62,237 nucleotides of DNA from Fibrobacter succinogenes (GCA_902776765.1 CACYRP010000009.1:1-62237), one strand, 5' to 3'. Positions 34,460-44,297 are shown, counted from the stretch's first letter. The notes: generated by a model from the letters alone, not told the origin. Translations and numbers: made by a program.

Positions 34460-35974
34460 TTACTTCAGAATCACACTCTTTGCGTTCACCATACCGTTCT
34501 GCTCAACCTTCACGACATAGCGGCCACTCGGAACCATTCCGGCATTCCACTTGATTTGATGAACACCAGCCTGAAGATTCTTTTCAGAAACACCGGCAAC
34601 AACAGCACCATTGACGCCAACAATGGAAACTTTCACATCGCCAGCAGACTTGAGTTCAACAGCCACGACATTGCGGTTCAGGCCCTTAACGGCCGGAGCA
34701 AGCGGAGCTGCAGCGACGAGCGTATTTTCAACAGGAATCGGGCCTTCAGTAACTTCAGCAGCGGACTTGGAAAGCATAGCGCTGTTAGAACCAGTCCATT
34801 TAATTACATAATAATCCGTATTCGATGTTCTAGACATAATTTTTTCAATGTCTGTTCGATAACCATACGTTTCCGTGGGGAAATACCAATAATTACCATT
34901 GTTACTATCCTCATCATCTATATAAATATGGCTACGAGCAATATTTGCACCAGTGTGACGGGAGAAAACACCATATTTCTTATCAAACGGATATTTTCGT
35001 GTAGCATTAACATCCTTCGGAACAAAACAATACTCTAACGTAGCGTCAGCCCCAGCAACAACAACATTAGGCCACACAAACCCCGACGATTCATTTATGT
35101 TACCATCGTTTTCAGTATCATGATGTCGAGTTAAAGGATACGATCCCTGCGGGCATTCCGAATCCAATTTTAAAACAATATAATCATAGGGAACACGAGG
35201 AAGGCTAGTAAACATAAGAGTGCAATATCTAAACTTAATATAACCATGATCTATTTCTATACCCAACGGATTATTATCACCATCCGCTATTCTAGTTTGG
35301 TCATTCGAATCTTCCGTATCAAGCCTAATTTCATTAATATATGGATCCGTGCCCAGCGAATTCGGGCATTCATCCTCGTTAGTCAAAACACCAATTCTTC
35401 TTAACGGATCAGGAGTATAATGACTAACAGACGTTGTCAGAACTTCTCCAGACGGCGATTCAACGACATACCCGCGAAGAGTATGGCCATACGGTATCCA
35501 ATAGCCCGAATCATCAGCATAAGTTGTATTATAAGATCTGAGGCGGATCATACCATCAGCCGGGTACCGTCCACGCGCAGGAATAGTCACATTGCTATAG
35601 TCGAACACCGCTTTATATTGAACCGCAGATATACGTTCAACATAAGCATTCATAGGCTGAATCGAATTATCGCCTTCGACAACAGTTTCTTCTGTAAGTC
35701 CATACGTGATACTTCTTACGAGAACTCGACGAGCTTCCATACTAAAATCCGAACCAGGAGCCGCATTAAAGAATATGGAAATTTTAAATCCATTCACCGG
35801 TTGATTCGATTTAGAATTATCAAAAGACATTCGGAAGCCTTCACCGCAATGTATGGAATATCCTTGAGCATCATGGCCAAGACAGCCGAAAGAGTACGTA
35901 CTGCTCGTAAAGACATTCCATTCTGCAAAGCACATCGACGATGCCAACAGCAAAAGTTGATATATTTTTTTCAT
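34460..35974 (-). CDS. Secreted acidic-repeat protein, paralogue 1, T9SS-like tail
   Basis: 504 residues. A signal peptide (MKKIYQLLLLASSMCFAEW) leads into a beta-sandwich-like region with QPVNGFKISIFFNAAPG and VQYKAVFDYSNVTIPARGRYP, reminiscent of CBM3-type modules but not assignable. Three acidic motifs follow: LDTEDSNDQTRI, HDTENDGNINES and DDEDSNNGNYW. The C-terminus contains GLNRNVVAVELKSAGDVKVS and SGRYVVKVEQNGMVNAKSVILK, a T9SS-like sorting domain nearly identical in all three paralogues. A GGAAA site precedes ATG. It is likely an exported surface or substrate-binding protein. Function unknown. Confidence 0.75.
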   Translation of the reverse strand: MKKIYQLLLLASSMCFAEWNVFTSSTYSFGCLGHDAQGYSIHCGEGFRMSFDNSKSNQPVNGFKISIFFNAAPGSDFSMEARRVLVRSITYGLTEETVVEGDNSIQPMNAYVERISAVQYKAVFDYSNVTIPARGRYPADGMIRLRSYNTTYADDSGYWIPYGHTLRGYVVESPSGEVLTTSVSHYTPDPLRRIGVLTNEDECPNSLGTDPYINEIRLDTEDSNDQTRIADGDNNPLGIEIDHGYIKFRYCTLMFTSLPRVPYDYIVLKLDSECPQGSYPLTRHHDTENDGNINESSGFVWPNVVVAGADATLEYCFVPKDVNATRKYPFDKKYGVFSRHTGANIARSHIYIDDEDSNNGNYWYFPTETYGYRTDIEKIMSRTSNTDYYVIKWTGSNSAMLSKSAAEVTEGPIPVENTLVAAAPLAPAVKGLNRNVVAVELKSAGDVKVSIVGVNGAVVAGVSEKNLQAGVHQIKWNAGMVPSGRYVVKVEQNGMVNAKSVILK

Positions 35975-36233
35975 ATTTTCCTTTTCATTTTAGGTTGTTT
36001 GGGGTAAAACAATATAATAACAACAAATTATCAAGTCAATAATGTAAAAATAAATTATCTCAAATAATTTAAAATTTTTCAAACTTATTATTAAAGAATA
36101 TTGTTCATAACAAAAGTTTTCAAATCCAACAAATTCAAAACTTTATATTTTATCTTTTTTAATATAAAACAAAAAAAGAGCCTCAGAAAGCACCGAGAGC
36201 CCTTTCATATAATGAACAAAGTATAATTTCTAC

Positions 36234-37655
36234 CTACTTCAGAATCACACTCTTTGCGTTCACCATACCGTTCTGTTCAACCTTTACGATATAGCGGCCA
36301 CTCGGAACCATTCCGGCATTCCACTTAATCTGATGGGCTCCAGGTCCGAGATTCCTTTCTACTGCATCGGCAACAACAGCACCATTGACGCCAACAATGG
36401 AAACTTTCACATCGCCAGCAGACTTGAGTTCAACAGCCACTACATTGCGGTTCAGGCCCTTAACAGCCGGAGCAAGCGGAGCTGCTGCAACATACTGCAT
36501 TTGAGAATTATCCACATCAGAGTTCTTATACATGGCGTTAGCAGCACCCGTCCACTTAATCACGCGATAGTCAGTATTATCGGAACCACCGATGATATTC
36601 TTGATTCGATTCTGAATATCTTTGGACGCACCAAAGAAGTTCCACTTATTGTTATTATTGCTGTCTTCGTCATCTACGTGAACTTCAGTACGAACGATAT
36701 ACGAGCTCACACTTGTCGACGGATTAGCAAAAATTCCATACTCTTTTTCAACAGGATACTTTCGCGTTACGCCATCCTTCTTTGGAATAAAGCAGAAATA
36801 CAAAGTAGCATTATCGCCAACCACATTTGGCCATACATCGCCCGAAGTAGCGTTTTTATTATTCGAATCCTCCGTATCATGGCGTCGAGAAAATTCATAA
36901 GCACCCTGAGGACAAGTATTATCCAATTTCAACACAATGTAATCATAGGGCATTTGCGGCATTTGCTTCTGGAATTCATTGCAAAACGAGAACTTTATAG
37001 TCTGTCGGTCACTAGGAATTTCAATGCCATAGGGGCTCGTATTACCAGACACAATTCTTGTTTTAGGATTTTTGTCTTCCGTGTCAAGAGTAATGGTATT
37101 TTCCTTATCATAGCTTGCACCACAAGTTTGGTAATCGTTTCTGCCACCATACAAAATGCCAACTCTCTTTAAGCCATCATCAACTTCAGGCTTTCCCCAC
37201 AAAACATTTCCAGACGTATTCGTCACTACAAAATTAGGCAAGTCCTGATCACCCGCCGGCACAGACCATACAGCACTTATCGGGCACATTGTTGTTCCCT
37301 TTGCATTTCTCAAATTAATTCGCAAATAGCTGCCATCGCTCGGGAAAGTGCCATTTGCAGGAATCGTCTGCTTACTAAAATCAAAAACCACTTTATACAA
37401 ATGCGAAGTCAATCTAGTCAGAGACGAAACACTGCCTCCAGCCAATGTTGAAGAATGAATCTTCATGCCCTTAGCCATAAGGCAAGTTTCTATATAGGCT
37501 GTAATTTTAAAGCCTTTGACTTGGCTTCCGCCTTGGTTCGTTATTTTAAAGGAAACGCCCTTGAAATGAGGTTCCTTATAACCCGTACCCACGACTTTTA
37601 ATGATGCAAAGCACATGGATGCCGCCAACAGAATTAGCAGATATAATTTTTTCAT
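36234..37655 (-). CDS. Secreted acidic-repeat protein, paralogue 2, T9SS-like tail
   Basis: About 473 residues from ATG 37655, which has GGAG five bases upstream; an upstream in-frame ATG at 37682 is less likely. MKKLYLLILLAASMCFASLK is a signal peptide. It shares with its neighbours the VKGFKITAYIE...YKVVFDFSKQTIPANGTFPSD region, the acidic motifs LDTEDKNPKTRI, HDTEDSNNKNAT and DDEDSNNNNKWN, the phrase MPYDYIVLKLDNTCPQGAY, and the sorting tail SGRYIVKVEQNGMVNAKSVILK. Lacks the longer N-terminal insert of the third paralogue. Confidence 0.75.
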   Translation of the reverse strand: MKKLYLLILLAASMCFASLKVVGTGYKEPHFKGVSFKITNQGGSQVKGFKITAYIETCLMAKGMKIHSSTLAGGSVSSLTRLTSHLYKVVFDFSKQTIPANGTFPSDGSYLRINLRNAKGTTMCPISAVWSVPAGDQDLPNFVVTNTSGNVLWGKPEVDDGLKRVGILYGGRNDYQTCGASYDKENTITLDTEDKNPKTRIVSGNTSPYGIEIPSDRQTIKFSFCNEFQKQMPQMPYDYIVLKLDNTCPQGAYEFSRRHDTEDSNNKNATSGDVWPNVVGDNATLYFCFIPKKDGVTRKYPVEKEYGIFANPSTSVSSYIVRTEVHVDDEDSNNNNKWNFFGASKDIQNRIKNIIGGSDNTDYRVIKWTGAANAMYKNSDVDNSQMQYVAAAPLAPAVKGLNRNVVAVELKSAGDVKVSIVGVNGAVVADAVERNLGPGAHQIKWNAGMVPSGRYIVKVEQNGMVNAKSVILK

Positions 37656-37768
37656 ACTTCTCCTTCTTTTGAATTTGTACAAAATAATATAGTCAAGATA
37701 ATTTTACTTTACAAGTTAATCAAATAAAATATTTCAAATAAATATGATAAATTTTGTAAAAAAAGCAG

Positions 37769-37793
37769 AAAGCGTATCATCATGATACGCTTT
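37769..37793 (-). terminator. Terminator of paralogue 3
   Basis: AAAGCGTATCA and TGATACGCTTT form a perfect 11-bp stem around TCA, with A/T runs on both sides, 77 bases after the stop of the minus-strand gene. Confidence 0.75.
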
Positions 37794-37869
37794 GTTATTT
37801 TTTGTCATAAAAAACTTATTACAGCCTATTCAATCCTAGTAATTCAGCCGTATAATTCTGATTAACGCA

Positions 37870-39468
37870 TTACTTCAAAATCACGTTCTTGGCGTTCACC
37901 ATACCGTTCTGCTCAACCTTCACGACATAGCGGCCGCTCGGAGCCATTTCGGCGTTCCACTTGATTTGATGAACGCCCGCCTGAAGATTCTTTTCAGAAA
38001 CATTAGCAATAACGGCACCGTTGACACCGACAATAGAAACCTTCACATCGCCAGCAGACTTGAGTTCAACCGCAACAACATTGCGGTTCAGTCCCTTGAT
38101 TGCCGGAGCAAGCGGTATAGCAGCTACAAGCGGAGTTTCAGCAGAAATGTTGTTAACACGAACAACGTCAGCAGACTTGTAAAGCATAGCGTTTTCAGGT
38201 CCAACCCATTTTGCAACGTAATACTCAGTATCTCCATTGCCAGTCATAACGTCTTGAGTCAAAGTGCGCAAATGGAGGGGAACGCCACTTCTATTCCAGG
38301 AATTATGATTGTTATTGTTTTCGTCATCCACAAAAACCTTGCTAACAGACATATTACTTTCATTACCAAGGTAAGCACGATAACTTACAAAAATACCATA
38401 CTTTTTGTCAAAAGGATACTTGATTGGCGAGCCACCCTTACTTGAGACATAGCAATACTGCAGTACAGCATCAGCTGGGCCACTAGCTACAGTATTCGGC
38501 CATATATAGCCCGTGTATGAATCAATGTTACCACTATTTTCAGTATCATGAGTACGAACAATAGGAACCGATCCTGCAGGGCATTCAGAATCAAGCTTCA
38601 AAACGGCATAGCCATACCTAGTTTGAGGTAATTGGCTATAAGAAAGCCCGCAATACTTGAACTGAATAAAGGTTCCCACCTTCTGAACACCTATAGGGCT
38701 TCCTGATGCACCACCAACATGAGTGATAGATGTCAGATTATTCGAATCCTCCACATCAAGCTTTATGCTACTATAATCAGGACAAGTCGATTCATCTGTC
38801 AATACGCCAATTCGTCTTGCAGTTAAAGGATGTGTCGTCGTTCCTTCATCATTCAAATCCGGGCCATACAAAACAGTACCTGACTTTGATCCAATCACAA
38901 AGCCATTCAGCTCATACCCATCAATGCCATAAGAATCCGTCGAAGCCACCCTAATATAAATTCCACCTTGCGCAGGGAAACGGCTTGACCCAGCAATAGA
39001 TACGTTACTGTAATTAAGGACGGCTCTATACTGTGTTTCAGACAATTGATCAATCTGTATATTATTAGGCTGAATAGAATTATCAACCATCACACGACCA
39101 CGATCGTTTCTGTTTGCATAAAGATAACGATATACCTTCACATTAAATTGTCGTGAAGGAGGAGCCGTAAAATAATAATAAAGTTTAAACCCATTAATCG
39201 ATTGGGATTTATTGTTATGAATCACATAAGGTTTGCCTAAACCCGGAGTGTAGCCATCATAACCGTGAAAAAATTGATAATCGGTGCAAGCATGATCCGT
39301 AGAAACACCTAGGGGACTTCCATAGACATGAATCCACTGTGGAATACCGCAAATAGTTGAATGATCGTACCCATTAATGTTACAGTTACCTGTATATGTA
39401 GGCATTGGAGTAGCGTTTGCAATTCCAAATGATGCAGCAAGCATCATCGACAAGTATATTTTTTTCAT
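37870..39468 (-). CDS. Secreted acidic-repeat protein, paralogue 3, T9SS-like tail
   Basis: 532 residues. The signal peptide MKKIYLSMMLAASFGIANA is followed by an extra Cys-rich N-terminal stretch, then QSINGFKLYYYFTAPPSRQF, AVLNYSNVSIAGSSRFPAQG, the acidic motifs LDVEDSNNLTSI, HDTENSGNIDSY and DDENNNNHNSWN, and the sorting tail SGRYVVKVEQNGMVNAKNVILK. AAGGAGA lies upstream of ATG. Its promoter region (39469-39809) contains a perfect palindrome. The three paralogues run in tandem, each with its own leader, so they may be expressed separately or swap sequence by recombination in their shared 3' ends. Confidence 0.75.
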   Translation of the reverse strand: MKKIYLSMMLAASFGIANATPMPTYTGNCNINGYDHSTICGIPQWIHVYGSPLGVSTDHACTDYQFFHGYDGYTPGLGKPYVIHNNKSQSINGFKLYYYFTAPPSRQFNVKVYRYLYANRNDRGRVMVDNSIQPNNIQIDQLSETQYRAVLNYSNVSIAGSSRFPAQGGIYIRVASTDSYGIDGYELNGFVIGSKSGTVLYGPDLNDEGTTTHPLTARRIGVLTDESTCPDYSSIKLDVEDSNNLTSITHVGGASGSPIGVQKVGTFIQFKYCGLSYSQLPQTRYGYAVLKLDSECPAGSVPIVRTHDTENSGNIDSYTGYIWPNTVASGPADAVLQYCYVSSKGGSPIKYPFDKKYGIFVSYRAYLGNESNMSVSKVFVDDENNNNHNSWNRSGVPLHLRTLTQDVMTGNGDTEYYVAKWVGPENAMLYKSADVVRVNNISAETPLVAAIPLAPAIKGLNRNVVAVELKSAGDVKVSIVGVNGAVIANVSEKNLQAGVHQIKWNAEMAPSGRYVVKVEQNGMVNAKNVILK

Positions 39469-39683
39469 TATTTTCTCCTTTAGGTCTTTGTGTTATTTTT
39501 TCTTTAGAGAACTCATACCATGACAATAAGAATCACTTTTATGTCATTCAAGAAATCATGAATTTATTCTCGTACTTATAAATTAAACAAACTTTCAAAA
39601 TACCGCAATAAATTTTATTACACAAACATCACTAATTTTAAAAATTTCTAACAAATTTTAAACTTTCTTAAATTTTTCAATTC

Positions 39684-39708
39684 TATATAACACACAACGT
39701 GTTATATA
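39684..39708. promoter_or_regulatory. Perfect 10-bp inverted repeat upstream of paralogue 3
   Basis: TATATAACAC-ACAAC-GTGTTATATA. It lies ~215 bases upstream of the minus-strand start at 39468 and directly beside the aldo/keto reductase terminator. It could be an operator or part of a double terminator. The gap 39469-39809 otherwise contains only AT-rich sequence and a dispersed repeat fragment. Confidence 0.4.
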
Positions 39709-39741
39709 CAAAAAACACCCCAGCGTATCATGCACTGGGGA
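39709..39741 (-). terminator. Terminator of the aldo/keto reductase gene
   Basis: On the minus strand CCCCAG...CTGGGG with an 11-base loop is followed by TGTTTTTT. Confidence 0.7.
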
Positions 39742-39809
39742 ACGACATCAAGAGACATGTCACTGGATCCATCACGCTTCGCGTTCAGGATGACGATTCA
39801 GAGTAGCAA

Positions 39810-40643
39810 TTACAATCCGTCGAGTTTAAGCAAAGAAGCCATGTCATTCGAGTTTATTTCGAAGTCCAATTTGGCATTTTGGCGGATACGTTCTTCGTGA
39901 ACAGATTTAGGAAGAGGAAGCAGCCCGAGCTGTAACACAAATCGGCTAGCAAGTTGCGGGACTGAAACGTGATACTTTTCCGCCATCGCACAAACTTCGG
40001 GGACTTTCAAGAGGCGACCCGTCGCATTTGGCGAATACGCTTCAACCAAAATTCCGTTTTGTTCGCAAAAATCAATCAATTCCGTTGGAACATGCCCAAT
40101 GTGCACACGAATTTGGTTTACCGCCGGTATCACGCGGCCACCCGCCATGATGTTGTTGAGGTCGTCGATTTCGAAATTGGAGACGCCGATTGCGCGGATT
40201 TTTCCAGCCTCGTACGCCTCTTCGAGAGCTTTCCAAACCTCGATATTTTCTTTAAAATAACGATTCCCGGATGTCGAACCCATCTCGGCCCACGGGCGGG
40301 GTGCATGAATGAGCATCATGTCGATATGGAACGCATCCAGACGATCCATAGATTCTTGGATACAGCGCACGGCACCATCGTAATTTTTGACTTCAGCTGG
40401 AATTTTCGTCGTGATAAAAATGCTTTCACGATGAATTCCGGTCGATTGAAGCGCAGCCTTGAGCCCAGCCCCAACTCCAGCTTCGTTTTCGTACGCAATT
40501 GCGGTATCAATATGGCGGTAGCCGGCCTCAATGGCTGCCGTAACGGCCGTTGCAGCCACATCATTTGGCGTTTGCCACGTTCCTAACGCAATTTTCGGGA
40601 TTCGCTGCCCATTATTCAGCTTGTAAAATTCTTCAAGTACCAT
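39810..40643 (-). CDS. Aldo/keto reductase
   Basis: 277 residues, a full-length (beta/alpha)8 NADPH-dependent reductase. The catalytic tetrad is D46 (YRHIDTA), Y51 (AYENE), K80 (ITTKIP) and H113 (MMLIHAP). The coenzyme loop is LPLPKSVHEERIRQNAKLDFE. The family reduces aldehydes and ketones, including 2,5-diketo-gluconate and methylglyoxal in related enzymes; the physiological substrate is not clear. Flanked by dispersed repeats and its own terminator, so it appears monocistronic. Confidence 0.93.
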   Translation of the reverse strand: MVLEEFYKLNNGQRIPKIALGTWQTPNDVAATAVTAAIEAGYRHIDTAIAYENEAGVGAGLKAALQSTGIHRESIFITTKIPAEVKNYDGAVRCIQESMDRLDAFHIDMMLIHAPRPWAEMGSTSGNRYFKENIEVWKALEEAYEAGKIRAIGVSNFEIDDLNNIMAGGRVIPAVNQIRVHIGHVPTELIDFCEQNGILVEAYSPNATGRLLKVPEVCAMAEKYHVSVPQLASRFVLQLGLLPLPKSVHEERIRQNAKLDFEINSNDMASLLKLDGL

Positions 40644-40759
40644 ATCGCCTCCAAACTTGTACTAAATTAATATAAATATAAACAACAAAGTTGCGCGGCA
40701 ATTTTGTCAATGACCAAATACCACATTGGAATATTTACAGGTGTGAAAGGCCACTTCGT

Positions 40760-40917
40760 AGCAGTTACGAGTTCGGAGTTACTAGTTACTAGAGATCGCT
40801 TCACAACAGTTTAGAGTTTTAAGTTACTAGAAGCCGCTTCGCGACAGCTTAGAGTTCTAAGTTACTAGAACGATCCTTCAAGAATCTCTAGTAACTACCA
40901 ACTAGCAACTCCAATAA
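40760..40917. repeat. Tandem-like intergenic repeat (AGTTACTAG family)
   Basis: AGTTACTAG, AGTTCTAAGTTACTAG and CTAGTAACT-type words recur many times in this gap. The same family is found at 43370-43396 (as AAGTTCTAAGCTCTAAG) and 61755-61850. I see no gene. Confidence 0.6.
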
Positions 40918-41847
40918 CTACTTCTCTATCGTCTTAATTTCGTCTTGGGTATAGCGTTTAGCGTTATAGGGGTCGATATGGACCAGCGCATCCACAACGT
41001 TTTCGTCGGAATCAATCAATCGTTGTTCCACTTCTTCGGCCACGTCATGGGCATCTTTCAAAGTCATTTGGTCATCCACGACAATATGAACATCTACATG
41101 CAGGTCACTTCCAACGTAACGAGAACGGAGTCCATGCAAACTAATGACTTTCGGGTGTGAAAGTGCCAAATTTCGTAAATTTTCAAGAATCTCTGGGTTC
41201 GCGCCGCGATCTACTAGCTGATGGAGCCCCGGAGCCGCAATTTCAATCGCCGAATGCATAATAAAAAATGCCACAATCAACGCACCAACGGAATCCGCAA
41301 ACCACATCTGCGGGAGCAAAATGGCAAAAATAACCGCCACCAGCACCGGAATCGAACTAAAGGAATCGCTACGGTGGTGCCAAGCATTCGCTTCTAGCGC
41401 CTGGCTACGGATTTTTCGGCCTGCATTACGCGTGTAACGGAATAGAGCCTCTTTCACGAGGATGGACACGAGCGCCATAATCGCAACCGACATTTCCGGA
41501 CGCGACACTTCACCTGCCAAAAGCGCTAAAACGGATTTATAGCCAATTCCAACACCCACAGCGGCAACAGCAAGACCAATGCCTATAGTAATAAGCGTTT
41601 CGAATCGCCTGTGACCATAAGGATGCTCCGCATCGGGCGGGGAGTTCCAAAAATGGCTCCCAACGATAACGGCAACATCAGTCGCAAAATCGGATGCACT
41701 ATGTATAGCATCCGCAACAAGCGCTTGGGAATTTCCAACAACGCCCACAACAAACTTGGCTACAGAAAGTGCAGCGTTCCAACCAAGCCCTACCCAAGTT
41801 ACCTTGCGGACTTCTGCACTGTCGTCTTTTTTGCGTACGCGAGTCAT
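40918..41847 (-). CDS. Cation diffusion facilitator family transporter
   Basis: 309 residues with about six transmembrane helices. ALVADAIHSASDFATD carries the HxxxD metal site of CDF proteins (TM2), and the matching site in TM5 is HHRSDSFSSIPVLVAV. The C-terminal ferredoxin-like cytoplasmic domain is present (VDVHIVVDDQMTLKDAHDVAEEVEQRL). It exports Zn2+, Fe2+ or Mn2+ by proton exchange; the motif set HxxxD/HxxxD suggests zinc-type selectivity but this is not firm. The gene is divergent from the RND adaptor gene at 41942. Confidence 0.92.
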   Translation of the reverse strand: MTRVRKKDDSAEVRKVTWVGLGWNAALSVAKFVVGVVGNSQALVADAIHSASDFATDVAVIVGSHFWNSPPDAEHPYGHRRFETLITIGIGLAVAAVGVGIGYKSVLALLAGEVSRPEMSVAIMALVSILVKEALFRYTRNAGRKIRSQALEANAWHHRSDSFSSIPVLVAVIFAILLPQMWFADSVGALIVAFFIMHSAIEIAAPGLHQLVDRGANPEILENLRNLALSHPKVISLHGLRSRYVGSDLHVDVHIVVDDQMTLKDAHDVAEEVEQRLIDSDENVVDALVHIDPYNAKRYTQDEIKTIEK

Positions 41848-41941
41848 ACCCTTTAAGCTAGAAAAATTGCAACCTTATGCGCACCCAATTCATCAAAATT
41901 GCTGTAATAAAAAATCAATGTTTCTATTTTTTTTAATGCTT

Positions 41942-43234
41942 ATGAAAAAACTCTTGAAAACCATCATCGTTATTGCCGTGCTCGCGGCAGTCGCCTTTGG
42001 CGTCAAATCATTCTTCTTTAACATAGATGCAACAAGCCAAGCGGGTGCACTCATAAGCACCAAGGTTGTCACAGACACTATCAAGACAACCATTTCGGCA
42101 ACGGGTACTTTGGAGCCGGTCGATCAGGTGGAAGTCGGTACGCAGGTTTCAGGCGACATCGCTAAGATTAACGTGGATTTCAATTCCAAGGTAAAAAAAG
42201 GCCAAGTCATTGCGGAACTTGACAAATCCAAATTGCAATCGACCTTAAAGCAGACGACGATTTCGTACAAAAGCGCCGAAAACGACTTGAACTACAAACA
42301 AAGCACGTTCAACCGCATCAAGAGGCTCGCCGAAAGCAAGAGCGCTAGCGCAGTCGAACTGGAGCAGGCAGAATACAACCTAAATGCAGCCAAGCTTTCC
42401 GTTGAACAACGCAAGAACGAAGTCGCTCAGGCAAAACTGAACTTGAGCTACGCAACCATCAAAAGCCCGATTGACGGCGTTGTATTGAAGCGCGCCGTTG
42501 ATGTAGGCCAGACGGTTGCCGCATCTATGAGCACTCCAACATTGTTCGTTATCGCCAAGGATTTAAGCCAGATGAAAGTCATGGCCGCCGTTGACGAAGC
42601 CGACATCGGACAAGTTAAGAACGGCCAGCGCGTCACGTTTACTGTCGATGCTTTCCAGAACGATACTTTCCACGGCACCGTGCAGGAAGTTCGCCTGAAT
42701 CCGACGACTACGAGCAACGTGGTGACATACACAGTCGTCATTACCGCCGAAAATCCAGAACAAAAGCTTTTGCCGGGCATGACCGCCACCTGCACTATTG
42801 TCACGCAAGAAATTACGGACGCCGTAACGATTCCGGTCAAGGCACTCAAGTTTACGCCTGCCGAAGGAACCCCGATGATGGACCCGAAAGACATGCCGCG
42901 CCCGGAACGCCCGAAAACTGCTGAAGCAGGAAACAACTTCCCGCCCCCGCCTCCAGGCATGGGACCAGGCGGAACTCCGGGTAAAGGCGCCAAGAAAAAA
43001 CACAAGAAGCCTAGACTTGAAGGCGACCACGTGTGGATCAATATCAACGGAAAGGCAGCACCGCGCCGCGTGAAGATAGGCCTAAGCGATGGCGTGAACG
43101 TCCAGATTTTGCGCGGGCTAAACGTTGGCGATTCCGTTGTTACAAGCCAAGAAACGATTTCGGAAAAGGGTGTAAGCGAAACAAGCGCTAAAAGCCCCTT
43201 CATGCCACAGAGACCAGGGAAAAAGAAGAAATAG
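41942..43234 (+). CDS. RND/ABC-type efflux periplasmic adaptor (HlyD/MacA-like)
   Basis: 430 residues from ATG 41942 (MKKLLKTIIVIAVLAAVAFG). One signal anchor is followed by a lipoyl-like barrel half (VDQVEVGTQVSGDIAKINVD), a coiled-coil hairpin (about 90-165), the second barrel half and the beta-barrel/MP domain. The family links inner-membrane pumps to outer-membrane channels. Unusual is a proline-glycine-lysine-rich stretch (PPPPPGMGPGGTPGKGAKKK) within the membrane-proximal domain at about 330-355. No MacB-like or RND pump is adjacent, so its partner lies outside the window. Confidence 0.88.
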   Translation: MKKLLKTIIVIAVLAAVAFGVKSFFFNIDATSQAGALISTKVVTDTIKTTISATGTLEPVDQVEVGTQVSGDIAKINVDFNSKVKKGQVIAELDKSKLQSTLKQTTISYKSAENDLNYKQSTFNRIKRLAESKSASAVELEQAEYNLNAAKLSVEQRKNEVAQAKLNLSYATIKSPIDGVVLKRAVDVGQTVAASMSTPTLFVIAKDLSQMKVMAAVDEADIGQVKNGQRVTFTVDAFQNDTFHGTVQEVRLNPTTTSNVVTYTVVITAENPEQKLLPGMTATCTIVTQEITDAVTIPVKALKFTPAEGTPMMDPKDMPRPERPKTAEAGNNFPPPPPGMGPGGTPGKGAKKKHKKPRLEGDHVWININGKAAPRRVKIGLSDGVNVQILRGLNVGDSVVTSQETISEKGVSETSAKSPFMPQRPGKKKK

Positions 43235-43400
43235 TTGGCAGAACTTAGACAGTAGAGCTTAAATAGATTGCCGCGCTTCACTCACAATGACGTGGGAGGC
43301 GAATACAGCGACAAGTTTACTTGTTCATTGTTGAAGCGAACCAGTCATGCACTCTGCGCAATGACGTTTTTTCTAAGTTCTAAGCTCTAAGTTCTATCAC

Positions 43401-44297
43401 TCACTCTCCAAGCACATATTTTAAATAAACATCCAAAAGCGTTGAACCCCAGAGGTACATGACGGGGGCGGCGATTGCAAGGAACGGGCCAAACGGAATT
43501 TGCCCGTTCTCTTCGTTTTCGGGCAAACTATCATTTTTCGCCGCATCACTAGCAGCGTCGTTCGCCTTTCGACTTGCCACTTTATTCTTAATCATTCCAT
43601 ACGGAACCATCACCAAAACGCCAAGCATTGCGGCAACCAAAAGCGTTTCCACGGCACCGGTAACGCCCATCAAGGCGCCATAGCCAGCTAATAGCTTTAC
43701 ATCACCAAAACCCATAGCTTCTTTCTTGAGCACTTTAGTCGCAACCCAGCCAAGCAGATAAAGTCCGCCACCCGCAAGAACAGCACCGAGTAAACTCTGG
43801 AGCGGTGTAATGCCCCCTGGAACAAGCGAAATCAAAAGGCCGGCGACAATCCCGCCCACCGAGATGGAATCCGGAATGAGCTTGTACTTATAATCCACAG
43901 CGCAAACGGGATACGCCCCAAGCAAAAGCCAAAACATCGCGGCAGCATTCGCCCAAGTTTCAGGCGCCAAAACCGGCCGCGTCAAGTCCGTTCCAAAACC
44001 GGAAGCCGAATAAAGTGCAAGCGCACCAAGGAGCCCGCAAAGGCTTTCGCCAATCGGATAAATGATACTAATAGGCTGTTTACAACAAGCGCTCTTGCCA
44101 CGCAACCAAAGCCACCCGACAATCGGCAAATTGTAGTAGATGGGGATTCTTTTTTTGCAAAGCGGGCAATGCGAAGGCGGGTTTATCAGCGAAATTCCGC
44201 GCGGCATACGATACACGATGACGTTATAGAAGCTCCCGACACAGGCGCCAAGGCCAAAAAATACGATTAACCAGTACCAAAGTGGAATTTCTTGCAT
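43401..44297 (-). CDS. pilD: Prepilin peptidase/N-methylase
   Basis: 298 residues, a polytopic A24-family aspartic protease. The two catalytic aspartates are D135 (AVDYKYKLIPD) and D199 (GFGDVK). The N-terminal domain typical of methylating prepilin peptidases is present, with Cys pairs CPLC (44, 47) and CC (71, 72); the second pair is compact rather than CxxC. It cleaves the MKKQG leader of the pilins in this window and N-methylates the new Phe. The insert of ~30 acidic-basic residues near the C-terminus (KVASRKANDAASDAAKNDSL) is variable in the family. Confidence 0.93.
   Translation of the reverse strand: MQEIPLWYWLIVFFGLGACVGSFYNVIVYRMPRGISLINPPSHCPLCKKRIPIYYNLPIVGWLWLRGKSACCKQPISIIYPIGESLCGLLGALALYSASGFGTDLTRPVLAPETWANAAAMFWLLLGAYPVCAVDYKYKLIPDSISVGGIVAGLLISLVPGGITPLQSLLGAVLAGGGLYLLGWVATKVLKKEAMGFGDVKLLAGYGALMGVTGAVETLLVAAMLGVLVMVPYGMIKNKVASRKANDAASDAAKNDSLPENEENGQIPFGPFLAIAAPVMYLWGSTLLDVYLKYVLGE

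Noticed and set aside
40760..40917. Possible CRISPR array
   Set aside because: Repeats are short and irregular with no unique spacers of constant length; no cas genes in the window.
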